From: JACCZR01 sp963830065
Lineage (GTDB): Bacteria; Actinomycetota; Thermoleophilia; Solirubrobacterales; Thermoleophilaceae
Assembly: GCA_963830065.1 (NCBI GenBank)
Contig: CAWHLA010000006.1
Span: 186,001-250,000, forward strand
Direction of reading: 5' to 3'
Length of the DNA stretch: 64,000 bases
Below, piece by piece: positions 54,948 to 63,258 of this stretch. Under the pieces are notes generated by a model. It did not search any database. It was not told the DNA's origin and was given only the letters and a program-made list of their open reading frames with translations. Made by a program: the position numbers and the translations under genes. Within the stretch, counting starts at the first letter, position 1. Every line of letters starts with the position of its first letter.

Positions 54948-56093
54948 CTAGGGCGCCATCGGCAATGCGGTCCCGGTGATCTCCGGAACGGGCGGGCCGA
55001 TCGGCTCTTGGAGCGTGGCCAGCTGCTGCGGGGTGGCGGCGATCAGGCCGCGGGCGGCGTGGAAGATTGCCTGGGCGGCCGGAGCGTCGGGGTCGTCCAG
55101 CACCAGCGGACGGCCCTCGTCGGAGGCCACTCGCAGCTCCTCCTGCAGCGGGATCTTGCCCAAGAGGGGCACGTCGAGATCGTCGGCCAGGCGCTGGCCT
55201 CCGCCCTCGCCGAAGATCGTGAACCGCTCGCCGCCGGGAGTGGTGAAGCCGGACATGTTCTCGATCACGCCGGCGACCTCGAGCTCGTAGCGCTCGGCGG
55301 TGTCGGCGGCGCGCCGGGCCACGTTCTGGGCGGCCGGCTGGGGCGTGGTGACGATCACGAAGCGCGACTGCGGCAGCAGCTGGGCAAGGGTCATGGAGAC
55401 ATCGCCGGTGCCCGGCGGCAGGTCGATCAGCAGGTAGTCGAGCTCGCCCCAGTCCACGTCCTCGAGGAACTGACGGATGGCCTTGTGGAGCATCGGGCCG
55501 CGCCAGGTGATCGCCTGGTCGGGCTTGTCGAGGAAGAACTCGATCGAGATCGCCTTGACGCCACCGGCGGCGTCCAGCGGCAGGATCTTGCGCTGGGCGG
55601 AGACCATCGGCCGGCCGTGCACGCCGAGCATGCGCGGGATGGAGTAGCCCCACACGTCGGCGTCTAGCGCCGCCGCCGCCTTGCCTTCCATCTGCAGGGC
55701 GGCGGCCAGGTTGGCCGTGAGGGTGGACTTGCCGACGCCGCCCTTGCCGGAGCCGACGCAGATCACGTTCTTCACCGCGGCGAGCGCGCCCTCGGGCAGC
55801 CCGTCCTTGCGGCCGAGCCGCTGCTGCAGTGTCTGCTTCTCCTCGGGCGATAGGACGTCGAACCCGACGGTGACCTGCTCGACCCCGTCCAGCGCCATGA
55901 CGCTCTGCTTCACGGCGGTCTCGAAATGCGAGCGGATGGGGCAGCCGGCGGTGGTCAGGGAAACGACCACGTCCACGGCTCCCGGAGCAGGCTGCTCGAT
56001 CGAGCGGACCATCCCCAGGGACACGATGTCCTTGTGCAGCTCAGGGTCTACGACCGCGCGAAGCGAGTCGTTTATCTGCTCCCAAGTGGGCAC
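54948..56093 (-). CDS. mrp: Mrp/NBP35 family Fe-S cluster carrier ATPase
   Basis: 381 residues. An N-terminal DUF59/MIP18 domain (VVDPELHKDIVSLGMVRSIE) precedes a P-loop ATPase with deviant Walker A GSGKGGVGKSTLTANLAAAL, Switch I LDADVWGYSIPRMLG and LLIDLPPGTGDVSMTL. It lacks the CxxC that normally binds the scaffolded cluster; at that place is GFTTPGGERFTIFGEGG, a variant seen in some actinobacterial members. Assembles or transfers Fe-S clusters. Lies convergent to the ferredoxin gene, a plausible client. Confidence 0.9.
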   Translation of the reverse strand: MPTWEQINDSLRAVVDPELHKDIVSLGMVRSIEQPAPGAVDVVVSLTTAGCPIRSHFETAVKQSVMALDGVEQVTVGFDVLSPEEKQTLQQRLGRKDGLPEGALAAVKNVICVGSGKGGVGKSTLTANLAAALQMEGKAAAALDADVWGYSIPRMLGVHGRPMVSAQRKILPLDAAGGVKAISIEFFLDKPDQAITWRGPMLHKAIRQFLEDVDWGELDYLLIDLPPGTGDVSMTLAQLLPQSRFVIVTTPQPAAQNVARRAADTAERYELEVAGVIENMSGFTTPGGERFTIFGEGGGQRLADDLDVPLLGKIPLQEELRVASDEGRPLVLDDPDAPAAQAIFHAARGLIAATPQQLATLQEPIGPPVPEITGTALPMAP

Positions 56094-56127
56094 ACCCCGA
56101 GTCTAGAAACTCGGGCTCAAAAAGAAA

Positions 56128-56155
56128 CCGGCCGGGTCCCGAAGGACCCGGCCGG
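56128..56155 (-). terminator. Strong Rho-independent terminator of the basic repeat-protein gene
   Basis: CCGGCCGGGTCC (56128-56139), loop CGAA, GGACCCGGCCGG (56144-56155): a perfect 12-bp stem. On the minus strand it is followed by TTTCTTTTTG (56118-56127), so it terminates the leftward gene ending at 56265 and protects mrp from read-through. Confidence 0.85.
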
Positions 56156-56179
56156 CTGAGGGAGGAGAGATACTGCATC

Positions 56180-56207
56180 ACTGCCGACGAGGTATGAGGT
56201 CGGCAGT
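56180..56207. other. Second hairpin in the same intergenic region
   Basis: ACTGCCGAC (56180-56188) and GTCGGCAGT (56199-56207), a perfect 9-bp stem with a 10-base loop, no T-run. It sits between the basic-protein gene stop and the terminator; possibly an RNA stability element or processing site. Confidence 0.4.
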
Positions 56208-56264
56208 CTCGCCCTCACCCGCTCTCTCCGAGACGGGGAGGGATAAGTCCGGAGGGCCCGGAAA

Positions 56265-56930
56265 CTAGGCGAGGCTCGCGACCTGGTCCGAAACCTTCTG
56301 GACCTGGTTCTGCACCTCGCGACGAGTGGTCTTGACCTGGCGCTCGACGTCGCGACGGGTGGTCTTCACCTGCCGCTCGGCCTCACGACGGTTGCGACGC
56401 AGCGTGCGCTCGACCTGAGTGCGAGTGCGCTTGACGCGACGCTGCACACGGTTGCGAGCGGTGGTGCCACGACGCTCCGCGCGACGCAGGTCGGTCGAGA
56501 CACGGCGAACGAGCTTGTTGATCTCGCGCTGCCGGCTCACGGAGCTCTTGACGTACGGCTCCACGGTCTCGACGACGTTGTCCCGCGCGATGAGAGTGAC
56601 TCCCACCGGGATCAGGACGGCACGCTCGGCCTGGGTGGCCGCGGCCTTGGTGCGCTGCACCGCGTACGCCAGCCCGGTCTCCGCCGTCTTCTCGGCGGCG
56701 CCGGCCGTAGTAGCGGCCGAACGGGCGGTCGCCTTGGCGTTGCCCTGGGTCTGACGGGCACCGGCACGGGCCGTGTTGCGAGCCGTGGTCTGGGTGCGAC
56801 GGGCGTTGGAGCGAGTGCTCCGGGCGCTCGAGCGGGTGGTGTTGCTTCCGCTCTTGGCCTGGTTGCGCTTGCGGGTCGCGGCAGCCTTCTGGGCCGCTGC
56901 GCGGCGCTGCTGTGGGGTTTGCTGAGCCAT
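56265..56930 (-). CDS. Highly basic, Ala/Thr/Arg-rich repeat protein (histone-like)
   Basis: 221 residues, not a recognised family. Residues 1-70 are low-complexity with Arg spaced every 3-4 residues (RSTRSNARRTQTTARNTARA). 81-130 contain a short hydrophobic stretch (RAVLIPVGVTLIARDN) and VEPYVKSS. The C-terminus (159-213) is five consecutive 11-residue repeats, for example RREAERQVKTT and RRDVERQVKTT, of an 11-fold amphipathic helix type. Strong SD (GGAGGAGAAAGGAAACAACA) and its own promoter and terminator point to high expression. Likely binds nucleic acid or anionic polymer; structural nucleoid role is inference. Confidence 0.78.
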   Translation of the reverse strand: MAQQTPQQRRAAAQKAAATRKRNQAKSGSNTTRSSARSTRSNARRTQTTARNTARAGARQTQGNAKATARSAATTAGAAEKTAETGLAYAVQRTKAAATQAERAVLIPVGVTLIARDNVVETVEPYVKSSVSRQREINKLVRRVSTDLRRAERRGTTARNRVQRRVKRTRTQVERTLRRNRREAERQVKTTRRDVERQVKTTRREVQNQVQKVSDQVASLA

Positions 56931-56998
56931 TGTTGTTTCCTTTCTCCTCCCCTGCCTGGGGTCTGGTTCATAAGCTTATTACTTCTAAGCTCAATAGG

Positions 56999-57026
56999 AC
57001 TATACCACCGAACACGTGTACGTAAA
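56999..57026 (-). promoter_or_regulatory. Promoter of the basic repeat-protein gene
   Basis: On the minus strand, TTTACG (57021-57026) and TATAGT (56999-57004) with 16 bases between, in the only AT-rich stretch of several kilobases. The transcript would have a leader of about 60 bases including the palindromic ATAAGCTTAT (56970-56979). Unlike most genes here, it has a long leader and a strong ribosome-binding site. Confidence 0.6.
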
Positions 57027-57068
57027 CCTCCTCGACAGGGGCGTTACGCAAATGGCGCGAAAAGGGGT

Positions 57069-58121
57069 CTAGGCGGGGGCGAACGTGGCTTTTGCCACGC
57101 GCGCGGACCAGGCCTCGGGCTGCTTCAGCTCGATGAGGTTGGGGAGGGCGGCGGGGCTTTCCCACACTCGGTTCAGGCCCTCGATGCCGTGTTCGGCCAC
57201 CACGGCGTCGCAGAAGCGCCCGCCCTGCTCGTACTGGCGCATCTTCATGTCGAGGCCCAGCAGCCGGCTGAGGACCCGCTCCGGCGCCGACCGGGTGCCG
57301 CGGCGGCGCTCCATGGCTTCGCGCAGGCCCTCGTGCTCGCTCACCAGGCGGGGCGCGACTGCGTCCATCACGTGCTCGGAGTAGCCCTCGATCACCGCCA
57401 TGGTCGCCTGCAGGCGGCTCATCAGCCGCCGCTGGCTACGGGTCTGCACCAGGGCGGCCAGGCCGCCCTCGGCGAACCGCTCCACCAGCCTGAGCGGGTT
57501 CGGCAGCCGCGGCAGGGCCCCGGCGCTGCCGCGCCCGATCCGCACCTCCACCGTGTCCATGTACTGGCGGATCAGGTCGCCCAGGTGCTCCCGTAGCCAG
57601 GGCACGGCGCCGAACTGGACCACGTGCGTGACCTCGTGCGCGGCGACCCAGCCCTCGAAGCTCTCGCGGTCGACCTGCATGTCCCGGGCCGCCTTATCCA
57701 GGTTGGGCGTCACGAACAGCAGCCGCGGCGGCACGTCGGGCGCGAGCAGCGCCAGCTCGTACTGGCCCAGCACCCGTTGGGACATGTAGCCCATCACCAG
57801 GCCGGCCTCGGCCGCGAGGGTCGCGTCGGCGCCCATCCGCAGCGCGCCGGCCAGCGGGCCCGCCGCGTCCATTCGCTCGTCGAGGCGGCCGGCCACCGGC
57901 TCGAGCAGGCGCGAGAGCGAGTCGAGGTTGATCTCCGCCCACCCCGTGCGATCGATGACCTCCGGCGCAGGCGCCCGCCCGGCGAGCGTCAGGCCGGTGT
58001 AGGAGCCGACCTCGCGCAGCGCGTCGTCCACCTGCGTCGACAAGTCGCCCGCGGTGGTGGTGGCACCCTCCGACCCCGCCGCCAGCCGCGCGATCTGACG
58101 GGCGAGGGACCAGTCGACCAT
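57069..58121 (-). CDS. Zinc-dependent metalloprotease, F420-biosynthesis-associated family (DUF2342)
   Basis: 350 residues. Zinc motif AAHEVTHVVQFG (HExxH) with the family helices around GYMSQRVLGQYELALLAPDV and RQYMDTVEVRIGRGSAG, plus VIEGYSEHVMDAVAPRLV (third ligand). The family is commonly annotated coenzyme F420 biosynthesis-associated because of neighbours in mycobacteria; its substrate is unknown. It is the last gene of the NHEJ operon here, 13 bases after the LigD polymerase stop. An N-terminal VDWSLARQIARLAAGSEG opens the conserved domain, so ATG 58121 is taken as the start. Confidence 0.87.
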   Translation of the reverse strand: MVDWSLARQIARLAAGSEGATTTAGDLSTQVDDALREVGSYTGLTLAGRAPAPEVIDRTGWAEINLDSLSRLLEPVAGRLDERMDAAGPLAGALRMGADATLAAEAGLVMGYMSQRVLGQYELALLAPDVPPRLLFVTPNLDKAARDMQVDRESFEGWVAAHEVTHVVQFGAVPWLREHLGDLIRQYMDTVEVRIGRGSAGALPRLPNPLRLVERFAEGGLAALVQTRSQRRLMSRLQATMAVIEGYSEHVMDAVAPRLVSEHEGLREAMERRRGTRSAPERVLSRLLGLDMKMRQYEQGGRFCDAVVAEHGIEGLNRVWESPAALPNLIELKQPEAWSARVAKATFAPA

Positions 58122-58134
58122 GTCTCTGCGGAGG

Positions 58135-59025
58135 CTACAGCGCGGGCAGCTGCTGCTCGAGCTCGGCCACGGGCGCGAACAGGTCGCCGTGCTCCTCACA
58201 GCGCTCGAGCACGTCGGGCGCCTCGAAGACGAGATCCGCCGGCTGCGAGGCCCCTTCGACCTCGTCCCAGGTCAGCGGGGTCGACACCGTCGGGTGCTCT
58301 CGCGCGCGTAGGGAGTAGACGCACACGGTGGTCTTGTGCTCGTCGTTCTGGCTCCAGTCGACGAGCACCTTGCCCTTGCGCAGCTCCTTCTTCTGGGTGG
58401 AGACCACGAGCTTGGGCTGCTGGGCCTCGAGGTGGCGGGCCAGCGCCTGGGACAGGGGCTTGGTCCGGTCGTAGTCGGCCTCGCCGTCCAGCGGCGCGTA
58501 GACCTGCATGCCCTTCGAGCCCGAGGTCTTGGGAAAGCACTCCAGCCCCAGCTGGCCCAGCAGCTCGCGCAGCAGCAGCGCCACCTCGCAGCACTCCATG
58601 ATCCCCGCCGGCTCTCCGGGGTCGAGGTCGAACGCCAGCGTGGTCGGGTGCTCGATCGCCGCTGCCTTCGACAGGGACGGGTGCAACTCGAGGTCGGCCA
58701 GGTTGGCCAGCCAGACCAGGGTGGCCAGGTCGTCACACAGGCAGAACTCGATCGTCTTGCGGCTGACGGGGATCGCGGCCGACTGGACCCACTCGGGTCG
58801 GTGCGAGGGGCACTGCTTCTCGTAGAAGTGCCCGCCCTCGACCCCGTTGGGGTAGCGCTTGAGCGTCAGCGGGCGCCCCGCGAGGTGGGGCAGCACGTAG
58901 GGCGCCACGCGCGTGTAGTAGTCGATCACCTGGCCCTTGGTGAAGCCCGGGACCGGGTAGAGGACCTTGTCGAGGTTGGTCAGGCGCAGCTTGCGCCCCT
59001 CGACCTCGACGTGGGTCGCGGCCAA
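58135..59025 (-). CDS. Stand-alone LigD-type polymerase/primase (PolDom)
   Basis: 296 residues from TTG 59025. RLTNLDKVLYPVPGFTKGQV opens the eukaryal-type primase domain; GGHFYEKQCPSHRPEW, AFDLDPGEPAGIMECCEVAL (catalytic Asp-x-Asp) and KTSGSKGMQVYAPLDG (substrate-binding) follow; VLVDWSQNDEHKTTVCVYSL ends the domain. It fills gaps at DNA ends during non-homologous end joining. In many bacteria it is fused to the ligase; here it is free. The Ku stop is only five bases upstream, so it is in the same operon. Confidence 0.9.
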   Translation of the reverse strand: MAATHVEVEGRKLRLTNLDKVLYPVPGFTKGQVIDYYTRVAPYVLPHLAGRPLTLKRYPNGVEGGHFYEKQCPSHRPEWVQSAAIPVSRKTIEFCLCDDLATLVWLANLADLELHPSLSKAAAIEHPTTLAFDLDPGEPAGIMECCEVALLLRELLGQLGLECFPKTSGSKGMQVYAPLDGEADYDRTKPLSQALARHLEAQQPKLVVSTQKKELRKGKVLVDWSQNDEHKTTVCVYSLRAREHPTVSTPLTWDEVEGASQPADLVFEAPDVLERCEEHGDLFAPVAELEQQLPAL

Positions 59026-59030
59026 CGCGA

Positions 59031-59888
59031 CTAGCTCTTCGCTGCGGTCTTCTTCTTCTTGGACGAGCCCGAGCCGTTGTCGCTCTTGCTCTTGGCCTTG
59101 GGCTTGCTCTGCTTCTTCGACGAGGCGATGCTGGCCTCGAGCGCGGCCATGAGGTCCGGCACCTCCTCGGGCTCCTCGCTGGGTGCCTCGATGGTGATCT
59201 CCTCGCCCTCGGCCTTGCGCTCGATCATCTCGAGCACGCGGTCGCGGTACTCGTCGCGGTACTTGTCGGGCTCGAAGTCCGAGGCCAGCGAGTCGATCAG
59301 CTGGCGCGCCATGTCCACCTCGCGCTTGGTGGTCTTCTCGTTGCTCTCGGGCACGTCCTCGAGCGAGTCGGGCGAGACCACCTCGTCGGAGAAGAGCATC
59401 GTCTCCATGGCCAGCACGCCGTCGCGCGGGCGGATGGCCACCAGGTTCTCCTTGGAGCGGATGACCACCCGGGCAACAGCCACCCGGCCGGTCTCCTCCA
59501 TCGCCTTGAGCAGCAGGGAGTAGGCCTTCCCGGCGCCGGTGCCCGGCGCGAGGTAGTAGGTGTGGTCGAAGTACATCGGGTCGATCTGGTCGAGCTCGAC
59601 GAAGTCCTCGATGTCGATGGTGCGCGACTTCTCGGGCTGCACGGAGTCGAGCTCGTCGGGCGTGATGACCACGTATCGCTCCGGGCCGATCTCGTACCCC
59701 TTGACGAGGTTCTCGTAGGGGACCTCCTCGCCGGTGGCCTCGTTGATGCGCTTCTGGCGCACGCGCGAGTTGTCGGAGCCGTCGAGTTGGTTGAAGCGCA
59801 CCGTCTTGCGCGAGACGGCGCTGTAGAGCTTCACCGGGATGTTGACCAGCCCAAAGCTGATCGCGCCGCTCCAAATGGCTCTAGGCAT
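59031..59888 (-). CDS. ku: Ku DNA-end-binding protein
   Basis: 285 residues. PRAIWSGAISFGLVNIPVKL is the conserved N-terminus; YFDHTYYLAPGTGAGKAYSL and MARQLIDSLASDFEPDKYRD are core Ku motifs. The C-terminal tail is Lys/Ser-rich (KPKAKSKSDNGSGSSKKKKT), which helps threading and LigD recruitment in actinobacteria. AAGATA at 59899-59904 (TATCTT on minus) is ten bases before ATG: a possible internal promoter allowing ku and polDom expression alone. Confidence 0.96.
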   Translation of the reverse strand: MPRAIWSGAISFGLVNIPVKLYSAVSRKTVRFNQLDGSDNSRVRQKRINEATGEEVPYENLVKGYEIGPERYVVITPDELDSVQPEKSRTIDIEDFVELDQIDPMYFDHTYYLAPGTGAGKAYSLLLKAMEETGRVAVARVVIRSKENLVAIRPRDGVLAMETMLFSDEVVSPDSLEDVPESNEKTTKREVDMARQLIDSLASDFEPDKYRDEYRDRVLEMIERKAEGEEITIEAPSEEPEEVPDLMAALEASIASSKKQSKPKAKSKSDNGSGSSKKKKTAAKS

Positions 59889-59919
59889 GACACCCCCGAA
59901 GATACCCGCCCGGCCAAGT

Positions 59920-61365
59920 TCACCCTTCCCGGCGGGCGGGAACTTGCGGCTCGCGGACCACCTCGCCGGGGTCGACGTCGTCGCGCAGGCCCTTGAACGA
60001 GGGCGCCCGCAGCGTGCCGGTCTGGGTCCACTCGCGGAACTCCACGCTGGCCACCAGCTTCGGTTCCACCAGCACGGTGCCCTTGGGCGGCTGGCGGCCG
60101 TCGAACGGGCTGGTGTCACGCCTGAGCGGCTCCAGCTCGCGCTTGAGCAGGCCGAGCGTCGCCTCGGTGAAGCCGGTCCCGACCTTGCCGGCGTACAGGA
60201 GGCGTCCGTCGTCGTCGTGCACCCCGACACACAGGGCGCCGAGGCTGGTCCCGCGACCGCCCTCACCCGGCGTCCACCCGCCGATCACGAACTCCTGGCT
60301 GGTCACGTTCTTGACCTTGATCCAGCCCGATGCGCGGCGGCCAGGCTCGTAGGGGCAGTCGAGGCGCTTGGCCACGATCCCCTCGATGCCCTGCGCCTGG
60401 CTGGCCTCCAGCAGGGCTTCCCCGTCGCCGGCACGGTAGGCGGGCGTGCGCCACCGGGGCCCGTCGAGCTCGAGCGACTCCAGCAGCCGGCGGCGGTCCT
60501 GGTAGGTCAGCGACAGGGTCGAGTGGCCGTCGAGCCACAGCAGGTCGAAGATCACGTAGGTCACCGGGAGCTCGCGGACCTTGCGCCGGACGGCCGACTC
60601 CGACGCGAGATGCATCCGCGACTGGAGGGCCTGGAAGCTCGGGCGGCCCTCCTTGTCGAAGGCCACCACCTCGCCGTCGAGGATCATCCGCTGTGCGCCC
60701 GCCGCTCGGGCCAGCTGGCGCAGCTCGGGATAGCGAGAGGTGAAGTCGGCGCCCGACCGGCCGAACGCGGCGACGTGCCCCCGGTCCAGGTGCACGACCG
60801 CGCGCACGCCGTCCCACTTGATCTCGTAGCCGTACTTGCTGTCGTCGCGAGGCAGCGTCCCTGGCGTCGCCTTCATCGGCTCGATCCGGTCGGGCATCGG
60901 CTCGGCTCCGGGATCGGCCGGCGGGTCCATGCGGTGAATCAGCCAGTTCTTGCCCTTGGTCCGTATGAGCGCGTAGCGCCCCTGAACCCGCTCACCCTCG
61001 AGGACCACGATCACCTCGTCGTCGCGGAACTTCTCCGAGGCGTAGGTGCCGCGGTCCCAGATCTCCATCGTGCCCGCGCCGTATGAGCCCTTGGGGATCT
61101 CTCCGTGGAACTCGAGGTACTCCAGCGGGTGGTCCTCGGTGCGGACCGCGAGCCGGTTCTCATCGGGGTGGCCGGGGACGCCTCGAGGCAGCGCCCAGGA
61201 GGCGAGCGCCCCATCGTGCTCCAGGCGCAGGTCCCAGTGCAGGTTGGTCGCGTCGTGCTGCTGGATCACGAACCGCGCGCCGTCTCCGGACGTCTCGTCT
61301 CCGACGGGCTCCGGCGTCTCGTCGAAGTCGCGCTTGCCCTTGTACCGGTCGAGCCGGTCCGCCAC
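59920..61365 (-). CDS. ligD: ATP-dependent DNA ligase with N-terminal phosphoesterase domain (LigD PE-Lig)
   Basis: 481 residues from GTG 61365. N-terminal PE domain: FVIQQHDATNLHWDLRLEHD, LASWALPRGVPGHPDENRLA and HGEIPKGSYGAGTMEIWDRG. Ligase domain: GYEIKWDGVRAVVHLDRGHV (catalytic Lys motif I), RMILDGEVVAFDKEGRPSFQ, IEGIVAKRLDCPYEPGRRAS, and SGWIKVKN. An OB fold follows, ending VPARREG. The polymerase domain is absent and encoded separately. Shares one base with the upstream SDR stop (TAGTG). Ligates ends bridged by Ku. Confidence 0.93.
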   Translation of the reverse strand: MADRLDRYKGKRDFDETPEPVGDETSGDGARFVIQQHDATNLHWDLRLEHDGALASWALPRGVPGHPDENRLAVRTEDHPLEYLEFHGEIPKGSYGAGTMEIWDRGTYASEKFRDDEVIVVLEGERVQGRYALIRTKGKNWLIHRMDPPADPGAEPMPDRIEPMKATPGTLPRDDSKYGYEIKWDGVRAVVHLDRGHVAAFGRSGADFTSRYPELRQLARAAGAQRMILDGEVVAFDKEGRPSFQALQSRMHLASESAVRRKVRELPVTYVIFDLLWLDGHSTLSLTYQDRRRLLESLELDGPRWRTPAYRAGDGEALLEASQAQGIEGIVAKRLDCPYEPGRRASGWIKVKNVTSQEFVIGGWTPGEGGRGTSLGALCVGVHDDDGRLLYAGKVGTGFTEATLGLLKRELEPLRRDTSPFDGRQPPKGTVLVEPKLVASVEFREWTQTGTLRAPSFKGLRDDVDPGEVVREPQVPARREG

Positions 61366-62108
61366 TACAACGTCTGGCTGGTCGGCCGGATGATGATCTC
61401 GCTGAGCGAGGTCCGGGCCGGACGGGCGACGGCGAAGAGGATGACCTCGGCGACGTCCTCCACGGGGATCGCGTCCCGCTCGTACATCTCCTCCGCGCCC
61501 TTCTTGACCTGCTCGTCGGTGATGTGGTCGGTCAGCTCGGTGGCGATGGCGCCGGGCTCGATCACGATCACCCGGATCCCGTCGTCCTTGAGCTCCTGGC
61601 GCAGGGCCTCCGACCAGCCGTTGAGGCCCCATTTGGTCGCGTTGTAGACCGACGAGCCCGGCTTTGCCGTACGCCCCGCGACCGACGAGATGTTCACCAG
61701 GTCACCGCCGCCGTCGCGCAGCTGATCGAGGAACACCTCCAGCGTGGTCATCGCGCCGAGCAGGTTGGTCTCGACCATCCGCCGCGTCTCCTCGGCCTGG
61801 TCGGGCGTGAACGGCGAGAGCAGCATCTGGCCCGCGTTGTTCAGCAGGATGTCAGCGCCGCCAAGTTCGTCGCCCACCCGCTTCGCCGCCGACTCCATCG
61901 AGCGGCGATCGGTCACGTCGGCCTCGAGGGCGAGCGTCTTGACCGACTCACCCAGCTCCGAGGCGAGGCTCTCGATGCGATCCACCCGGCGGGCGAGGAG
62001 GGCGAGGTCCGCGCCCTCGGCCGCGAGTGCCCGGGCGGTCGCCTCGCCGATTCCGCTGGAGGCGCCGGTGATCACCGCGGTCTTGCCCTGAAGGGATTCT
62101 GAGGTCAC
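61365..62108 (-). CDS. Short-chain dehydrogenase/reductase heading the NHEJ operon
   Basis: 247 residues. TAVITGASSGIGEATARALA, DILLNNAG, VNISSVAG and YNATKWGLNGWSEALRQELK; C-terminal VIVIEPGAIATELTDHITDE. A classical SDR with complete Ser-Tyr-Lys; probable NADP dependence from ALLARR. GTG start with ATGCTA (62115-62120, TAGCAT on minus) six bases upstream: leaderless promoter. Overlaps ligD by one base, so it is transcribed with the DNA-repair genes, though no functional link is evident. Confidence 0.87.
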   Translation of the reverse strand: MTSESLQGKTAVITGASSGIGEATARALAAEGADLALLARRVDRIESLASELGESVKTLALEADVTDRRSMESAAKRVGDELGGADILLNNAGQMLLSPFTPDQAEETRRMVETNLLGAMTTLEVFLDQLRDGGGDLVNISSVAGRTAKPGSSVYNATKWGLNGWSEALRQELKDDGIRVIVIEPGAIATELTDHITDEQVKKGAEEMYERDAIPVEDVAEVILFAVARPARTSLSEIIIRPTSQTL

Positions 62109-62139
62109 GCCGCGATGCTACGCCAGGCGTGCGTCCGCG

Positions 62140-63258
62140 ATGCTACGGGCCTTGCCGCGCTCAGGGGTCATCTGCGCCGCATTCGCGGCGGCGCTTCTTG
62201 CGGGCTGCGGCTCAGACCCCTCGCAGCCTGGACCCTTCCGCGCACACCGGCTTGCGGTGCTCGCCGACGGCGCGGTCGCCGTCGCCGGTGTGAACGGCCA
62301 CTGCGGCGAGCTGTCCCTGCGGCGCGTCGGCAGAGATGAGCGGGGCGAGCCAGTCGGCGCCGAGGGCCTCGGCGGCCAGTGCGTGGACGCGGTCGAGCGG
62401 GTGACCGTCACCCCGCGCGGTGTGGACGTCCTGGCCGAGGTCAAGCGGGACGAGGGTGGGCCCTTCGAATCCGACGTGCTCACCCCGAAGGGTTTGGCGC
62501 GCTTTCACCCCGACGGAGAACTCGACGAGGACTTCGGCGACGACGGGATGCTGGAGCGCGTCCAGGGGTCGATCGTCACGCGGCCCGACGGGAGCCTTGC
62601 GAGCCCCACCAGCCGCTTCAGCCCCTCCGGTGAGATCGTCGCGGAGCCCACGCCGCCCGTCAGGTTCGTGGACGACGAGGTGCTGGCCGCTGCGCCGGGG
62701 CACAAGCTGACGATGGCCGGGGAGCCGAGCGGTGCCGCGAGCTCGGGCCGCGCGGTCCTCGTCCGCCTGACACCAGGCGACCGGCTCGACCCCCGCTTCG
62801 GCAGCAGCGGCGCGGTCGAGTTCGCCGAGTCCTCGCCTGTCGACCTGAAGGTCCTCCGCGGTGGCGAGACTTTGACGCTGTTCTTCAGCGGCGCGCTGGT
62901 CAAGCTCGACCGCGAGGGGCGCCCCGCGCGGTCCTTCGGCCGGGCGGGAACCGCGTCCCTGTTCGGGCGGGCGCTCCCGGGAGCGACGCCTCGCATGGCG
63001 ATCGGCCCGCGCGGGGAGATCGCTGTGATGCGGGTGCGCGACGGGCGCGCTCAGATCGTGCGCGTCGGGACGGCCGGGACCGCCCTGTCGAGCTTTCGAC
63101 CCGAGCCGCTGCCCGCCAGGGAAGGCGCCGACCTCGCCTTCGACCGCGCCGGCCGCCTGCTCGTCCTGACCGACGGGGAGCGACTGGTCGCCCTGGACGC
63201 CCGCGGGCGGCGGGTGCCGCCGCTGGGGGGCGGCACGCTGACCGTCCCGGCTCGCTAG
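62140..63258 (+). CDS. Lipoprotein with delta-60-like beta-propeller repeats
   Basis: 372 residues. Lipobox CAAFAAALLAGCGSDP (Cys22). LDEDFGDDGMLE and LDPRFGSSGAVEF are D-x-x-F-G-x-x-G repeats of the delta-60 class, spaced to build a propeller; other strands (VLADGAVAVAGVN) fit. Membrane-anchored on the outside, role unknown; the family is widespread in actinobacteria and myxobacteria. Stop shares CTAG with the convergent HAD gene. Confidence 0.78.
   Translation: MLRALPRSGVICAAFAAALLAGCGSDPSQPGPFRAHRLAVLADGAVAVAGVNGHCGELSLRRVGRDERGEPVGAEGLGGQCVDAVERVTVTPRGVDVLAEVKRDEGGPFESDVLTPKGLARFHPDGELDEDFGDDGMLERVQGSIVTRPDGSLASPTSRFSPSGEIVAEPTPPVRFVDDEVLAAAPGHKLTMAGEPSGAASSGRAVLVRLTPGDRLDPRFGSSGAVEFAESSPVDLKVLRGGETLTLFFSGALVKLDREGRPARSFGRAGTASLFGRALPGATPRMAIGPRGEIAVMRVRDGRAQIVRVGTAGTALSSFRPEPLPAREGADLAFDRAGRLLVLTDGERLVALDARGRRVPPLGGGTLTVPAR

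Noticed and set aside
56292..56456. Regular 33-base periodicity considered as a DNA repeat array
   Set aside because: The period is exactly 11 codons of a coding frame with diverged synonymous bases, so the repeat is at protein level.
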